The notes beneath the pieces are model-generated. The model was given only the letters and a program-made list of their open reading frames with translations, had not been told where the DNA came from and searched no databases. A stretch of 64,000 bases of DNA from NCBI GenBank assembly GCA_036012125.1, contig DASCOS010000034.1, positions 62,001 to 126,000 on the forward strand, in the 5' to 3' direction. Of the stretch, positions 27,842 to 36,647 are shown piece after piece. Source of the stretch: Vicinamibacterales bacterium (GTDB taxonomy: Bacteria > Acidobacteriota > Vicinamibacteria > Vicinamibacterales > UBA823). The stretch's first letter is position 1. The number at the start of each line of letters is the position of its first letter. The position numbers and the translations under genes were made by a program.

Positions 27842-29512
27842 ATGAGCGCCACACTTCTTGCCGCACTAGGCCTAACCCTACTTTTTCTCGGCTACCGATT
27901 TTACTCTCGCTTCCTCGCTGAGCGGATCTATCGTTTAGACCCCAAGTTCAAAACGCCGGCCCACGAGTTGCGGGACGACGTGGATTATGTACCGACCCAC
28001 CGCATCATACTGTGGGGACATCACTTCACAGCCGTTGCGGGTCTGGCCCCGATCGTTGGCCCCGCCATCGCAGTCATTTGGGGTTGGCTCCCGGCATTCA
28101 TCTGGGTCACGGTTGGAACAATCTTCTTTGCGGGTGTGCACGACTTTGGATCGGTCTGGGTGAGCGTACGAAACAAGGGCCAGTCGATCGGTGCGCTGAC
28201 TGGCGACATCGTCGGACCACGAGCCCGGACCCTTTTCATGATCGTTATCTTCTTGTTGCTTCTAATGGTTAATGCTGTATTCGCAGTTGCGATCGCTGAA
28301 GCGCTCCAAGCAACTCCGAGCAGTGTCATTCCCGTGTGGGCAGCAACGATTTTGGCACTCGGACTCGGTCAGCTCCTCTTCAGGATGAAAGTCCCACTAC
28401 TATGGCCTACTATTATTGGGACCGCCATCCTCTATGCGGTAATTCCACTTGGTGTAGTCGCGCCGATCGAACTCCCAGAGCGTCTCCTAGGATTTGCACC
28501 TGGCGCACAGTGGATCGTCATTCTGTTTATCTATGCGTCGATCGCGTCACTTTTACCGATCTGGGTTCTTTTGCAACCGCGCGCCTACATCAATGCCGTA
28601 CAGCTCTTCGTTGGACTCGGCCTTGTTTATGGAACAATATTCATCGCCGGCCCAACGATCGTTGCGCCAGCCATTAATCTGAACGTCCCTATCGACGCAC
28701 CTCCACTACTTCCACTATTGTTCGTTACCATCGCATGTGGTGCCATTTCTGGGTTTCACGGCCTCGTGGGTTCCGGCACGACGTCTAAACAACTCGACCG
28801 TGAAACTGATGCACGCTTCGTTGGTTATCTCGGCTCAACTGGAGAAGGGGCTCTCGCACTCGCCGCAATTATTGCAACGACTGCCGGATTTGCATCCTTC
28901 GAGGAATGGCGGGCGATCTACACGAACTTCGAGAGTGGCGGCCTGACAGCCTTTATCCAAGGTGGTGCAACTATCGTGTCAGATGGCTCTGGGCTCACAC
29001 ACAACACAGCAGCCACCCTCCTAACAGTCATGGCGGTTCTCTTCGCTGGAACGACGATGGACACTGCCGTCCGTCTGCAGCGTTACGTCGTTCAAGAATG
29101 GGGCACGATCTACCGTATTCCGGTACTCCGAAACTCCTATTTCGCCACATTCGTGGCCGTCGGTGCTTGCCTGGCCCTTGCCTTCGGTGCGGGTGGAAGC
29201 GACCTCACCGGAGGCATGGTACTTTGGCCTCTTTTTGGAACAACCAACCAATTACTGGCCAGTATTACGCTACTCGTCATCAGCGTCGTCCTTGTTCGGC
29301 TCGGACGGCCTGTTCGCTACACACTGATTCCCATGGTGTTCGTTTCCACTGTTGCGCTTCTGTCAGCTCTGTATCAACTCTTAGATCTTTACCGAACATC
29401 GCAATATCTACTGATGTTGATTGACGCCGCCATTGTCATTTCTGCCGTCTTCGTGATGCTCGAAGCGTTCTCGGCCTTCACCCAGCGTTCAAAGCCTGCG
29501 TCTGTGGCTTGA
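27842..29512 (+). CDS. cstA: CstA-type carbon-starvation/peptide-pyruvate transporter
   Basis: Integral membrane transporter of 556 aa with about 16 helices. CstA signatures are FYSRFLAERIYRLD, VDYVPTHRIILWGHHF, GPAIAVIWGWLPAFIW, FAGVHDFGSVWVS and the middle ISGFHGLVGSGTTSKQL. Known CstA and BtsT/YjiY proteins take up pyruvate or peptides when carbon is scarce. This is the shorter form without the C-terminal extension of E. coli CstA (about 700 aa). It probably ends before the lysW leader; that leader's promoter overlaps its stop codon. Confidence 0.9.
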   Translation: MSATLLAALGLTLLFLGYRFYSRFLAERIYRLDPKFKTPAHELRDDVDYVPTHRIILWGHHFTAVAGLAPIVGPAIAVIWGWLPAFIWVTVGTIFFAGVHDFGSVWVSVRNKGQSIGALTGDIVGPRARTLFMIVIFLLLLMVNAVFAVAIAEALQATPSSVIPVWAATILALGLGQLLFRMKVPLLWPTIIGTAILYAVIPLGVVAPIELPERLLGFAPGAQWIVILFIYASIASLLPIWVLLQPRAYINAVQLFVGLGLVYGTIFIAGPTIVAPAINLNVPIDAPPLLPLLFVTIACGAISGFHGLVGSGTTSKQLDRETDARFVGYLGSTGEGALALAAIIATTAGFASFEEWRAIYTNFESGGLTAFIQGGATIVSDGSGLTHNTAATLLTVMAVLFAGTTMDTAVRLQRYVVQEWGTIYRIPVLRNSYFATFVAVGACLALAFGAGGSDLTGGMVLWPLFGTTNQLLASITLLVISVVLVRLGRPVRYTLIPMVFVSTVALLSALYQLLDLYRTSQYLLMLIDAAIVISAVFVMLEAFSAFTQRSKPASVA

Positions 29513-29538
29513 CCGACCAAGTTCGAGGGGCTTATACT
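29509..29538 (+). promoter_or_regulatory. Sigma-70 type promoter of the lysW leader
   Basis: TTGACC at 29509-29514 and TATACT at 29533-29538, 18 bases apart, each one base off consensus. The -35 overlaps the cstA stop codon. Transcription would start near 29545, about 190 bases before the lysW start codon. Confidence 0.6.
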
Positions 29539-29544
29539 TCGCCT

Positions 29545-29735
29545 CGGCCTAGCGTTATGCAAAACTTTTGCGGGTCGTATTCCAGCGGACGTGAGAACCT
29601 CCGAAAGCGGAAGTGTTCGCACATCGGCGGGCCATGCAGGCCCACGCGCTAACGACCCGTTACGCGCTGCTTTTAAAAGCCCGCCGACTCCAGTTAGATG
29701 TCGGCGGGTTTTTTTTGGCGGTGCTTGGAGATTTC
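29545..29735 (+). promoter_or_regulatory. Structured lysW leader with alternative foldings (attenuator or riboswitch candidate)
   Basis: The leader can fold as a multi-branch domain: closing stem CGGGTCGT (29571-29578) with ACGACCCG (29652-29659), a hairpin with GTGAGAAC (29591-29598) against GTTCGCAC (29614-29621), and a hairpin GGGCC-ATGCA-GGCCC (29629-29643). The 3' closing arm can instead join GCGC-TAACG (29646-29654) with CGTTA-C-GCGC (29658-29667). Further, TCGGCGGGC (29624-29632) is exactly complementary to the 5' arm of the terminator (29679-29687) and would act as an anti-terminator. No known riboswitch consensus was recognised. A LysW-frame open reading frame without stop runs through it, which could be chance. 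Confidence 0.6.
29680..29716 (+). terminator. Intrinsic terminator just before lysW
   Basis: CCCGCCGAC (29680-29688) pairs perfectly with GTCGGCGGG (29700-29708) and is followed by eight T (29709-29716). The lysW start lies only 20 bases further on, so this stops lysW-operon transcription unless an alternative fold intervenes. Confidence 0.9.
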
Positions 29736-29900
29736 ATGCCAAAGTGTCTTGATTGCGACGCGGAAATCATCCTAAAACCTGACGTCGAGGCTGGCGAGAT
29801 CGTGGACTGCCCTGACTGCGGTATCGAGTTCGAAGTCCGGTCCCTTGCCCCTGTTAACCTCGAACATGCTCCGCAAGAAGAGGAAGATTGGGGCGAGTAG
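29736..29900 (+). CDS. lysW: Amino-group carrier protein LysW
   Basis: Small acidic carrier of 54 aa that holds alpha-aminoadipate or glutamate by its C-terminal glutamate during lysine or ornithine synthesis. Zinc-binding Cys pairs are C4/C7 (CLDC) and C25/C28 (CPDC), and the hallmark EDWGE ends the protein. The ATG at 29736 has GGAG 5 bases upstream; earlier in-frame starts in the leader would add a non-conserved tail. First gene of the operon lysW-X-Y-Z-J-K. Confidence 0.97.
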   Translation: MPKCLDCDAEIILKPDVEAGEIVDCPDCGIEFEVRSLAPVNLEHAPQEEEDWGE

Positions 29901-29903
29901 AGT

Positions 29904-30758
29904 ATGCGACTCGGTGTACTCTGCTCAATCGTTCGAAAAGAAGAGAAACTCATTTTCGAGGCGCTCCGAGAACGTGGCGTTGACTTCGAGAAAATCGACG
30001 ACCGCGAACTGTCCCTCGACCTGCATAACCGAAGCTTCCCTTGGAACATTGTTCTTGAGCGCGCCGTTAACCACGCGCGGGCACTTCATACACTAAAACT
30101 CTTCAACGACCGCGGGTTGCCAACCGTTAACACCTGGGACGTCGCTAATATCTGCGGAGATAAAGTGCTCACGACAAACGCCTTAGTCCGAGCCCAGGTG
30201 CCCACCCCTAAAACGATCGTTGCCTACACCCCGGAGTCCGCCTTGTCGGCCATTGAAACACTCGGCTACCCCGTCGTTCTCAAGCCGGCGGTCGGCTCCT
30301 GGGGACGACTCGTCGCCCGTGCGAACGACCGGCACGCCGCTGAAGCTCTTCTTGAACACAAGCAGATCCTCGGGTCGTATCATCACTCAATCTTCTATAT
30401 CCAAGAGTACGTGGAAAAATCTGGCCGAGACATCCGGGCATTTGTCGTGGGTAATGAAACCATCTGTGCCATCTACCGGATGAGTGACCACTGGATCACA
30501 AATACTGCACGCGGCGCAACAACAGCTAACTGTCCAGTGACTGATGAGCTAAATGAGATCTGCGTCGCGGCAGCCAATGCCGTCGGCGGCGGCATACTGG
30601 CAGTCGACGTCTTCGAGAGCGAGCGCGGTCTGCAAGTTAATGAAGTGAATTATACGATGGAGTTCCGCAATAGTATTGACGTCACGGGTGTACCAATTCA
30701 CGAACGGATCGTTGATTACACTCTTGCCGTCGGTGAGGCCTCCGCCCCGACCGTATAA
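29904..30758 (+). CDS. lysX: LysW-aminoadipate (or -glutamate) ligase LysX
   Basis: RimK-type ATP-grasp ligase of 284 aa that joins the carrier LysW to the amino group of alpha-aminoadipate or glutamate. Seen are the pre-ATP-grasp fold ([10 protein letters not shown]), [13 protein letters not shown] and [19 protein letters not shown] of the ATP site, and [18 protein letters not shown], the conserved LysX/ArgX substrate segment. It starts 3 bases after lysW. Which substrate is used, and hence whether the operon makes lysine, arginine or both, cannot be settled from motifs I can trust. Confidence 0.93.
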   Translation: MRLGVLCSIVRKEEKLIFEALRERGVDFEKIDDRELSLDLHNRSFPWNIVLERAVNHARALHTLKLFNDRGLPTVNTWDVANICGDKVLTTNALVRAQVPTPKTIVAYTPESALSAIETLGYPVVLKPAVGSWGRLVARANDRHAAEALLEHKQILGSYHHSIFYIQEYVEKSGRDIRAFVVGNETICAIYRMSDHWITNTARGATTANCPVTDELNEICVAAANAVGGGILAVDVFESERGLQVNEVNYTMEFRNSIDVTGVPIHERIVDYTLAVGEASAPTV

Positions 30759-31795
30759 TGAAGATTAGCATCCTTGGCGCGTCGGGCTACGTTGGCGGCG
30801 AACTGTTGCGCCTTCTGCTAGACCATCCACATGTTTCCGTGGAACAGGTCACATCGGAGCGCCTCGCCGGGAAAAGGGTGACGACCGCGCATCCGAATCT
30901 TCGTGGGCGCACGACACTTTGCTTCAGCCGTCTAGCTGACCTCACACCATGTGATCTACTTTTCGCTGCGCTTCCGCATGGAAGCTTCGCCGGAACATTC
31001 AGTGAAGTACAGTCGGTAGCCCCACGTATTATCGACATGAGTGCAGACTTTCGCTTGCGCTCAGCCAACGCCTACGAAACCTGGTACGGCCATGAGCACA
31101 CCAACCCGCCCGTGCTTGACAAGTTTGTCTACGGACTCCCAGAGTTACATCGGACCGCGATTAGGAACGCAAGCTACGTTACCGGCACAGGCTGCCTAGC
31201 AACTACGGCAATTCTTGGTCTCCTGCCACTCTTTCGAGAGGGCGTTGTATCAGAGCGCGAGGTCTTTATCGAAGCGAAAGTCGGGTCTTCCGCAGCCGGC
31301 AATAAGGAGAGCGCGTCGTCGCATCATCCTGAGCGAAGCGGTGCCGTCCGGTCATTCCAACCGACTGGACATCGGCACACCGGTGAAATTGTTCAAGAAC
31401 TCTCATTGAACGGCAGTCCGACCGTACATCTCTCAGCCACTGCAATCGAGATGGTCCGTGGCATCCTGATCACCGCCCACCTCCGCCTGACGCAAGACCT
31501 CGATACAAAGGCAGTCTGGAATCTATACCGCACCACATACCGCGATGAACCCTTTGTCAGAATCGTAAAGGACCGTCACGGTATTTTCCGGTATCCGGAA
31601 CCTAAGATTCTGGTCGGCTCTAACTATTGCGATGTCGGATTTGAGCGTGATGCTCACAGCGACCGGCTTGTCGTTCTCGCCGCGCTCGACAATCTCATGA
31701 AGGGCGCCGCCGGTAACGGAGTGCAGGCGATGAATATTATGGCCGGGTGGGACGAACGAGCCGGACTTTCATTTTCCGGACTTCATCCGATCTAA
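30758..31795 (+). CDS. lysY: LysW-aminoadipate 6-phosphate reductase LysY (ArgC family)
   Basis: NADPH-dependent reductase of 345 aa that converts the LysW-bound acyl phosphate to the semialdehyde. ArgC-family features are GASGYVGGELLRLL (NADP site, residues 7-20), ADFRLR, TGTGCLATTAILGLLPL with catalytic Cys146, and VGSSAAGNKESASSHHPER. ATG overlaps the lysX stop by one base (TAATG), so translation is coupled. Confidence 0.93.
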   Translation: MKISILGASGYVGGELLRLLLDHPHVSVEQVTSERLAGKRVTTAHPNLRGRTTLCFSRLADLTPCDLLFAALPHGSFAGTFSEVQSVAPRIIDMSADFRLRSANAYETWYGHEHTNPPVLDKFVYGLPELHRTAIRNASYVTGTGCLATTAILGLLPLFREGVVSEREVFIEAKVGSSAAGNKESASSHHPERSGAVRSFQPTGHRHTGEIVQELSLNGSPTVHLSATAIEMVRGILITAHLRLTQDLDTKAVWNLYRTTYRDEPFVRIVKDRHGIFRYPEPKILVGSNYCDVGFERDAHSDRLVVLAALDNLMKGAAGNGVQAMNIMAGWDERAGLSFSGLHPI

Positions 31796-31802
31796 TCACG
31801 CG

Positions 31803-32627
31803 ATGCTAGTAATTAAAGTTGGAGGAGGGCGGGGGATTAGCTATGAGGAGGTCTGCTCCGACCTCGCCGAGCTACATGCGAAGAAGCATCCGTGGCTGTT
31901 GGTGCATGGTGGGTCCAACGAAACTAATACCTTAGCAACCGCACTTGGTCATCCACCACGATTTGTGACCTCGGCATCTGGGTATGAAAGCCGCTATACC
32001 GACCGCGCCACACTTGAAATTTTTGAGATGGCCTACTGCGGTAAAGTCAATAAGGGTATCGTCGAGCGATTACAGGGTCTCGGGATTCCAGCCATAGGAC
32101 TTGCAGGCCTCGATGGCCGGTTGCTCGCTGGTCCACGAAAGGCCACCCTAACAATCGTCGAGCAAGGCAAGAAGAAGGTGCTGCGTGATGACCACACGGG
32201 GAAGATTACATCGGTCAATACGGAACTGATTAATGTCCTCTACGATGCCGGCTACGTCCTCGCCGTATGTCCACCAGCGATTAGCGACGACCACGTCGCT
32301 GTCAATGTCGACGGAGACCGAGCAGCAGCACGAATTGCGGAGGCGTTGGGAGCTGGTGACCTCATTATTCTTTCTAACGTACCTGGCCTCTTGACCGATC
32401 TTGAGGACGAGTCATCAGTCATCTCTCACATTGACCCATCGAACCTTGATCACTATTTCAAGTACGCTAAAGGTCGAATGAAAAAGAAACTGATGGCCGT
32501 TAAAGAAGCGCTGGCCGGCGGTGTCGGGCGCGTCGTCCTAGGTGATGCACGGCTAGCACATCCGGTCCAAGAGGCTCTCGCCGGTAGAGGAACGGTCATT
32601 GGAACCGAAACAAATCATCGAGGCTGA
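31803..32627 (+). CDS. lysZ: LysW-aminoadipate kinase LysZ (ArgB family)
   Basis: Amino-acid kinase of 274 aa that phosphorylates the side-chain carboxylate of the LysW-linked substrate. MLVIKVGGGRGI, WLLVHGGSNETN and NVDGDRAAARIAEALGAGDLIILSNVPGLL are the phosphate and substrate loops of the ArgB/LysZ fold; KGRMKKKLMAVKEAL is the C-terminal Lys-rich ATP-contacting helix. Seven bases after lysY; its end overlaps the probable start of lysJ. Confidence 0.93.
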   Translation: MLVIKVGGGRGISYEEVCSDLAELHAKKHPWLLVHGGSNETNTLATALGHPPRFVTSASGYESRYTDRATLEIFEMAYCGKVNKGIVERLQGLGIPAIGLAGLDGRLLAGPRKATLTIVEQGKKKVLRDDHTGKITSVNTELINVLYDAGYVLAVCPPAISDDHVAVNVDGDRAAARIAEALGAGDLIILSNVPGLLTDLEDESSVISHIDPSNLDHYFKYAKGRMKKKLMAVKEALAGGVGRVVLGDARLAHPVQEALAGRGTVIGTETNHRG

Positions 32628-33762
32628 AGACCAACACTCATCCGGGACGTACCACAAACGCCCGGTTGTGCTAGTGCGGGGTGCAGGCACGCGTGTCTGG
32701 GACATTGACGGGCGCGAGTATCTCGACTGCACTGCAGGAATAGGTGTCGCTGCGCTCGGACATGCACACCCCGTTGTAATCGAGGCCCTCCGAGAGCAAG
32801 CGAGTCGCCTCATCACCTGCCAAGAACTTTTTTATAACGATCAGCGGGCGGCCCTGTTTAAACGTTTGGATGCTGTTACTCCCTCGTCGATCAATCGTTT
32901 CTTCCTAAGCAACTCTGGCGCAGAAGCCAATGAGGCAGCTATCAAGTTTGCCCGGGCAGCGACGGGTCGGACAGAGATTGTTGCAACGATGCGAGGCTAC
33001 CACGGTAAAACGCTTGGCGCTCTGAGTGCGACGTGGGGTAACGATTTCCGTAAGCCATTCGAGCCGCTTGTCCCAGGCTTCCGTACAATCCCGTTCAATC
33101 GTCCGGAAGCAATAGCCGACACAATTTCTGACGCGACGGCGGCGGTGCTTGTTGAAATTGTGCAGGGTGAAGGTGGCGTTCGGCCGGCAACCGAAGAATT
33201 TATGCAGGCTCTCCGTTTGACCTGCACCGAGCACGGCGCGCTCTTAGTCATCGATGAAGTGCAAACAGGCTTCGGCCGGACCGGGCGTCTTTTTGCGTTC
33301 GAGCACCACAGTGTCACACCCGACATCCTTACACTGGCCAAGAGCGTGGCAGGCGGTCTCCCAATGGGAGTAACGGCCTTCGGTGACACAGTTGGCCAGC
33401 TAGCCAAACAGAGCCACACCAGCACCTTTGGTGGTAATCCACTTGCCTGCGCTGTCGCTGAGCGCGTTATCGCACATATCGTGGCGGCAGACCTAGCAAC
33501 CCATGCGGCAGCACACGGACGACTCTTAATGAATGCGATTCGTGGCTTGTCGAAGCCACAGGTTCGCGAGGTACGCGGCCTTGGTCTCATGATAGGGATC
33601 GAACTAAAACAACCGGCCGGAAAAATAGTTCGTAACTTAATGGATGAAGGAATTCTCGCCTTATTGGCTGGCCCGAAGGTCATCCGGCTCCTCCCTCCGC
33701 TCGTCATCGAAGTTTCCGACATCGACCAGATTGCAAACGCGTTCGATAAGGTGCTGACATGA
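32599..33762 (+). CDS. lysJ: LysW-aminoadipate semialdehyde aminotransferase LysJ
   Basis: Class-III PLP aminotransferase of 387 aa, ArgD/LysJ type, that moves the amino group from glutamate to the LysW-linked semialdehyde. SGAEANEAAIKFARAATGR, LLVIDEVQTGFGRTG (Asp219) and LTLAKSVAGGLPMG with PLP-binding Lys248 are seen. A TTG start at 32599 with GAGG 8 bases upstream gives a full N-terminus and a 29-base overlap with lysZ. Confidence 0.92.
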   Translation: MEPKQIIEAEDQHSSGTYHKRPVVLVRGAGTRVWDIDGREYLDCTAGIGVAALGHAHPVVIEALREQASRLITCQELFYNDQRAALFKRLDAVTPSSINRFFLSNSGAEANEAAIKFARAATGRTEIVATMRGYHGKTLGALSATWGNDFRKPFEPLVPGFRTIPFNRPEAIADTISDATAAVLVEIVQGEGGVRPATEEFMQALRLTCTEHGALLVIDEVQTGFGRTGRLFAFEHHSVTPDILTLAKSVAGGLPMGVTAFGDTVGQLAKQSHTSTFGGNPLACAVAERVIAHIVAADLATHAAAHGRLLMNAIRGLSKPQVREVRGLGLMIGIELKQPAGKIVRNLMDEGILALLAGPKVIRLLPPLVIEVSDIDQIANAFDKVLT

Positions 33763-34808
33763 ACGACCAGTGGGCCACCGCACTACTTCGTGACCTCTGT
33801 GCAATCTACTCCCCATCGGGTAATGAGTCCGAGGCCGTCAGCTTTCTTGTTTCTCGTGCTACCGAAGCTGGATTGCAGGCAACGACCGACGGTGCTGGGA
33901 ATTTCGTGGCCGAGCGCGGTGAGGGCCCTACAGCGATAGTACTCTTGGGACATATCGATACGGTAGAGGGCTTTATTCCACCAACAATAACGAACGGACG
34001 GCTGTATGCACGTGGAGCCGTCGACGCCAAAGGTCCTCTCGCAACGTTTGTAAGCGCCACAGCACAAGCGACCATTCCTGAGGGAGTGCGGGTGATCGTC
34101 ATCGGTGCAGTCGAAGAAGAAACGCCGAGCTCAAAAGGGGCACACTACGTTTGCACTCGATATCAACCCGCTGCGACGATCATTGGTGAGCCAAGCGGTG
34201 TCTCTGGCATCACGATCGGCTATAAGGGCAGAATGAGCTTGTCGCTGGTCGGACAGCAGTCGCACGCACATACCGCCGCCAAGAGTCGAAGTGTCGCAGC
34301 GCGAGCCGCGGAATGGTGGACACGGCTCGAGGAATATTGCAACCACCGGAACGCCAATCGTCCACCGTTCGATTGCCTGGACTCACATTTGTCCGAATTC
34401 CACACCTCGACCGATGGTTTCACGGACCGTGTCGACCTACACGGTAGTCTACGCCTGCCTGCAGGGGCGCCCATCGACGAACTACAACACCGGCTCACCA
34501 CCCTGTCCCACGGATGGGGAACGGTCTCGCTAGGCGATTACACTCCACCCTTTCGGAGTGATCGGAAGAACCGCCTAGTCGGAGCGCTAATTCGATCGAT
34601 TCGGGAAGAATCGAGTGAACCACGCTTTAAGCTAAAGACAGGCACCTCCGATATGAATGTTGTCGGTCCGGTATGGCGATGCCCGATCGTGGCCTATGGT
34701 CCAGGTGATTCACAATTGGACCATGCACCGGACGAGCATGTCGCGCTCGACGAATACCTGAAGGCGGTGAGGATTCTGAGGCGCGTCCTGGGTTCCAGGC
34801 TATCCTGA
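33759..34808 (+). CDS. lysK: LysW-lysine/ornithine hydrolase LysK
   Basis: M20-family metallo-amidase of 349 aa that releases lysine or ornithine from LysW. GHIDTVEG (His, Asp), ARGAVDAKGPL (bridging Asp), GAVEEETPSSKG (Glu pair) and GTSDMNVVG with a later His supply the zinc site. Four-base overlap with lysJ (ATGA). Last gene of the operon, convergent to the gene at 34821-35297. With this enzyme the LysW route is complete. Confidence 0.92.
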   Translation: MNDQWATALLRDLCAIYSPSGNESEAVSFLVSRATEAGLQATTDGAGNFVAERGEGPTAIVLLGHIDTVEGFIPPTITNGRLYARGAVDAKGPLATFVSATAQATIPEGVRVIVIGAVEEETPSSKGAHYVCTRYQPAATIIGEPSGVSGITIGYKGRMSLSLVGQQSHAHTAAKSRSVAARAAEWWTRLEEYCNHRNANRPPFDCLDSHLSEFHTSTDGFTDRVDLHGSLRLPAGAPIDELQHRLTTLSHGWGTVSLGDYTPPFRSDRKNRLVGALIRSIREESSEPRFKLKTGTSDMNVVGPVWRCPIVAYGPGDSQLDHAPDEHVALDEYLKAVRILRRVLGSRLS

Positions 34809-34820
34809 CCACCGTTGGAA

Positions 34821-35297
34821 TTACGAGCCCGCAAGCAGCATCACAGTGCCAGCACCGAGGAGGGTAACCGCACCGCCGAAGATCGCGAAGTCGGTAACTT
34901 CATTACGTTCGGTCCGGGACGTCGACGTCCCATCGGTATTGGTCGTTGGCCCCCGAGAGAGCAATAGCCCGAATAAACCCATGCCCAGAAGTAAGGAGGT
35001 GGCTGCCCCAACCACGCGCCGAGTGCTAGACGACTGTGCAGGCACAGTGTCTTCTTGCGAGTCCTGAGCTGGTCGCCATCTGGCAGCCCTGACCATAGTC
35101 AGGTCGATTCGAGGTACACGGTCACGAAAATCATCTTCAGAGGCCAGCCGACGGACTCTACCGAGGTCAAGTGCCTCAAACGGGCCTGTAGCGCCTTTCG
35201 AGAAGGAAACACTCTGGGTAAACACCGTTGCTGTGCTGCCAAAGGTCAGCAGCACGCTCAATAAGGTAGTAAAGCAGTTCCGTCCGAGAGTACTCAT
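34821..35297 (-). CDS. Hypothetical membrane protein
   Basis: Not recognised. From the ATG at 35297 it has 158 aa: a signal-like segment (LLSVLLTFGSTATVF, residues 10-25), a hydrophilic Asp/Arg-rich stretch, then two hydrophobic segments near the C-terminus, AATSLLLGMGLFGLLL and FAIFGGAVTLLGAGTVMLLAG, joined by a Thr/Asn-rich loop. An upstream ATG at 35384 adds 29 unlikely residues. The C-terminal pair of helices looks like a membrane anchor. Convergent with lysK. Confidence 0.5.
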   Translation of the reverse strand: MSTLGRNCFTTLLSVLLTFGSTATVFTQSVSFSKGATGPFEALDLGRVRRLASEDDFRDRVPRIDLTMVRAARWRPAQDSQEDTVPAQSSSTRRVVGAATSLLLGMGLFGLLLSRGPTTNTDGTSTSRTERNEVTDFAIFGGAVTLLGAGTVMLLAGS

Positions 35298-35389
35298 CTG
35301 GCGTCCACTGAACAGACGATGATCAAAACTCGAGGAAGGGTCATTATAGAGGTTCGGCGTTTCGTAGCAATGACTGACGATCAATAAGC

Positions 35390-36349
35390 CTAACGAAAAT
35401 AGTTAACTGGAACCAAACCCATTAGGTAAAAAACGTAAAGCGCTATAAGTATGAGTCCGCCTTTTCTATCCAAGGTTCCTGACCGGCCAAGTGTGAGACC
35501 AAGCACCGCAATAAACACAAATAGCCAAGGATATGCATACCACTGCACGTAACTCGGCACGGTGAGTGGTCGAATTGTTCCTGCCAATCCGACGATCATT
35601 GCGATATTTAACAAGTTCGCGCCAAGGACATTACCCACGGAAAGATCAGGCACACCCTTACGTGCTGCCGAAATGCCAGTCACTAACTCTGGCAACGATG
35701 TTCCTACTGCCACGACCGAGAATCCGATGAAGGCCGAGGGCACGCCCAGGCCAGCCGCAAATGAGACGCCAAAATTTAAGAGGAGTCGACTACCGACAAC
35801 GACTAAGACTGCACCAACAATGAATTGTACTGCGATGTTTACGTTGGAGCTTCCCTTTGCAGAAGAGGCCCCGTCTATGGAATCTGATTCCTGGTTCTGT
35901 TTCCGTCTAAAGTACCGATAGTCAGCAAAAAGGTACAGGCAGGAAAAAATAAACAGCCCAAAGCCAGGCAACTGGCCGATGACTTGATTCCACGAAACGA
36001 TCACAAGAAGAAGAGCTGCGATTCGTACCCACCACGCACGTCTCCGAAAGACCGCCCGGTCCACTGTCACTGGCACAATTAGTGCAACTATGCCGGTAAC
36101 AAGTGCCATGTCTACGATGGCGGACCCGACTGCATTGCCTAATGCAATACCGGAATCCCCAAAATAGCTTGCGGTAACTGAAACAACCAACTCCGGAATA
36201 GTCGTGGCGAGGCTAACAAGTGTGCCTCCGATAATAAGGCGTGGCACTCGCAAGGTGCTGGCGATCTGCACACTTGAATCGACAAACATGTTGCCACCCT
36301 TAGCGACAAGGGCAAACGCGATTATTAGACCACCAACGTCATAAATCAT
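35390..36349 (-). CDS. Na+/Ca2+-type cation antiporter (YrbG family)
   Basis: CaCA-superfamily antiporter of 319 aa with two inverted alpha-repeats. The repeats are LATTIPELVVSVTAS with GNAVGSAIVDMALVTG and GTSLPELVTGISAARKG with GNVLGANLLNIAMIVG; each carries the transport Glu and the GN...G pore motif. About ten membrane helices are separated by a central loop (residues about 152-172, Lys/Gln/Ser-rich). Family members exchange Ca2+ for Na+ or H+. Confidence 0.9.
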   Translation of the reverse strand: MIYDVGGLIIAFALVAKGGNMFVDSSVQIASTLRVPRLIIGGTLVSLATTIPELVVSVTASYFGDSGIALGNAVGSAIVDMALVTGIVALIVPVTVDRAVFRRRAWWVRIAALLLVIVSWNQVIGQLPGFGLFIFSCLYLFADYRYFRRKQNQESDSIDGASSAKGSSNVNIAVQFIVGAVLVVVGSRLLLNFGVSFAAGLGVPSAFIGFSVVAVGTSLPELVTGISAARKGVPDLSVGNVLGANLLNIAMIVGLAGTIRPLTVPSYVQWYAYPWLFVFIAVLGLTLGRSGTLDRKGGLILIALYVFYLMGLVPVNYFR

Positions 36350-36647
36350 TCAGGCTTCGTTCGTGTAAAGCACGACTTTCAATGCAGTAATCCTGAAAAG
36401 ACCGTGGGTTCCAACATGAGGCGTCGTAGCATGACCGTTTCGTAGTCAACTGTCGAAAGCACAGGCGAACACGCATTACTTTAGTAGTGTACCCGACTCA
36501 CCACATTTATTTAACCGGCTTAGTCTCGATGCGACCTCTTTCGGTAGCTAGTCTCCAGTCGCAGGTCAGTTTAAGAATGTGTCGAGGATGAATATGGCAG
36601 TTGGACTACGCTTACGTTAGGAAGTGCTTAGACCGAGGCTTGCGAGG

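Noticed and set aside
29545-29735. Lysine riboswitch before lysW
   Set aside because: The conserved helices and loops of the known lysine riboswitch were not recognised and the leader is probably too short for it; only an unnamed attenuator is supported.
29613-29735. Leader-frame extension of LysW
   Set aside because: The frame runs open into lysW but its translation is not LysW-like, and the ATG at 29736 has its own ribosome site.
32997-33722. 241-codon minus-strand ORF opposite lysJ
   Set aside because: The plus strand carries a complete and motif-rich lysJ here; the minus-strand frame is an antisense shadow with a Ser/Arg/Pro-rich translation.
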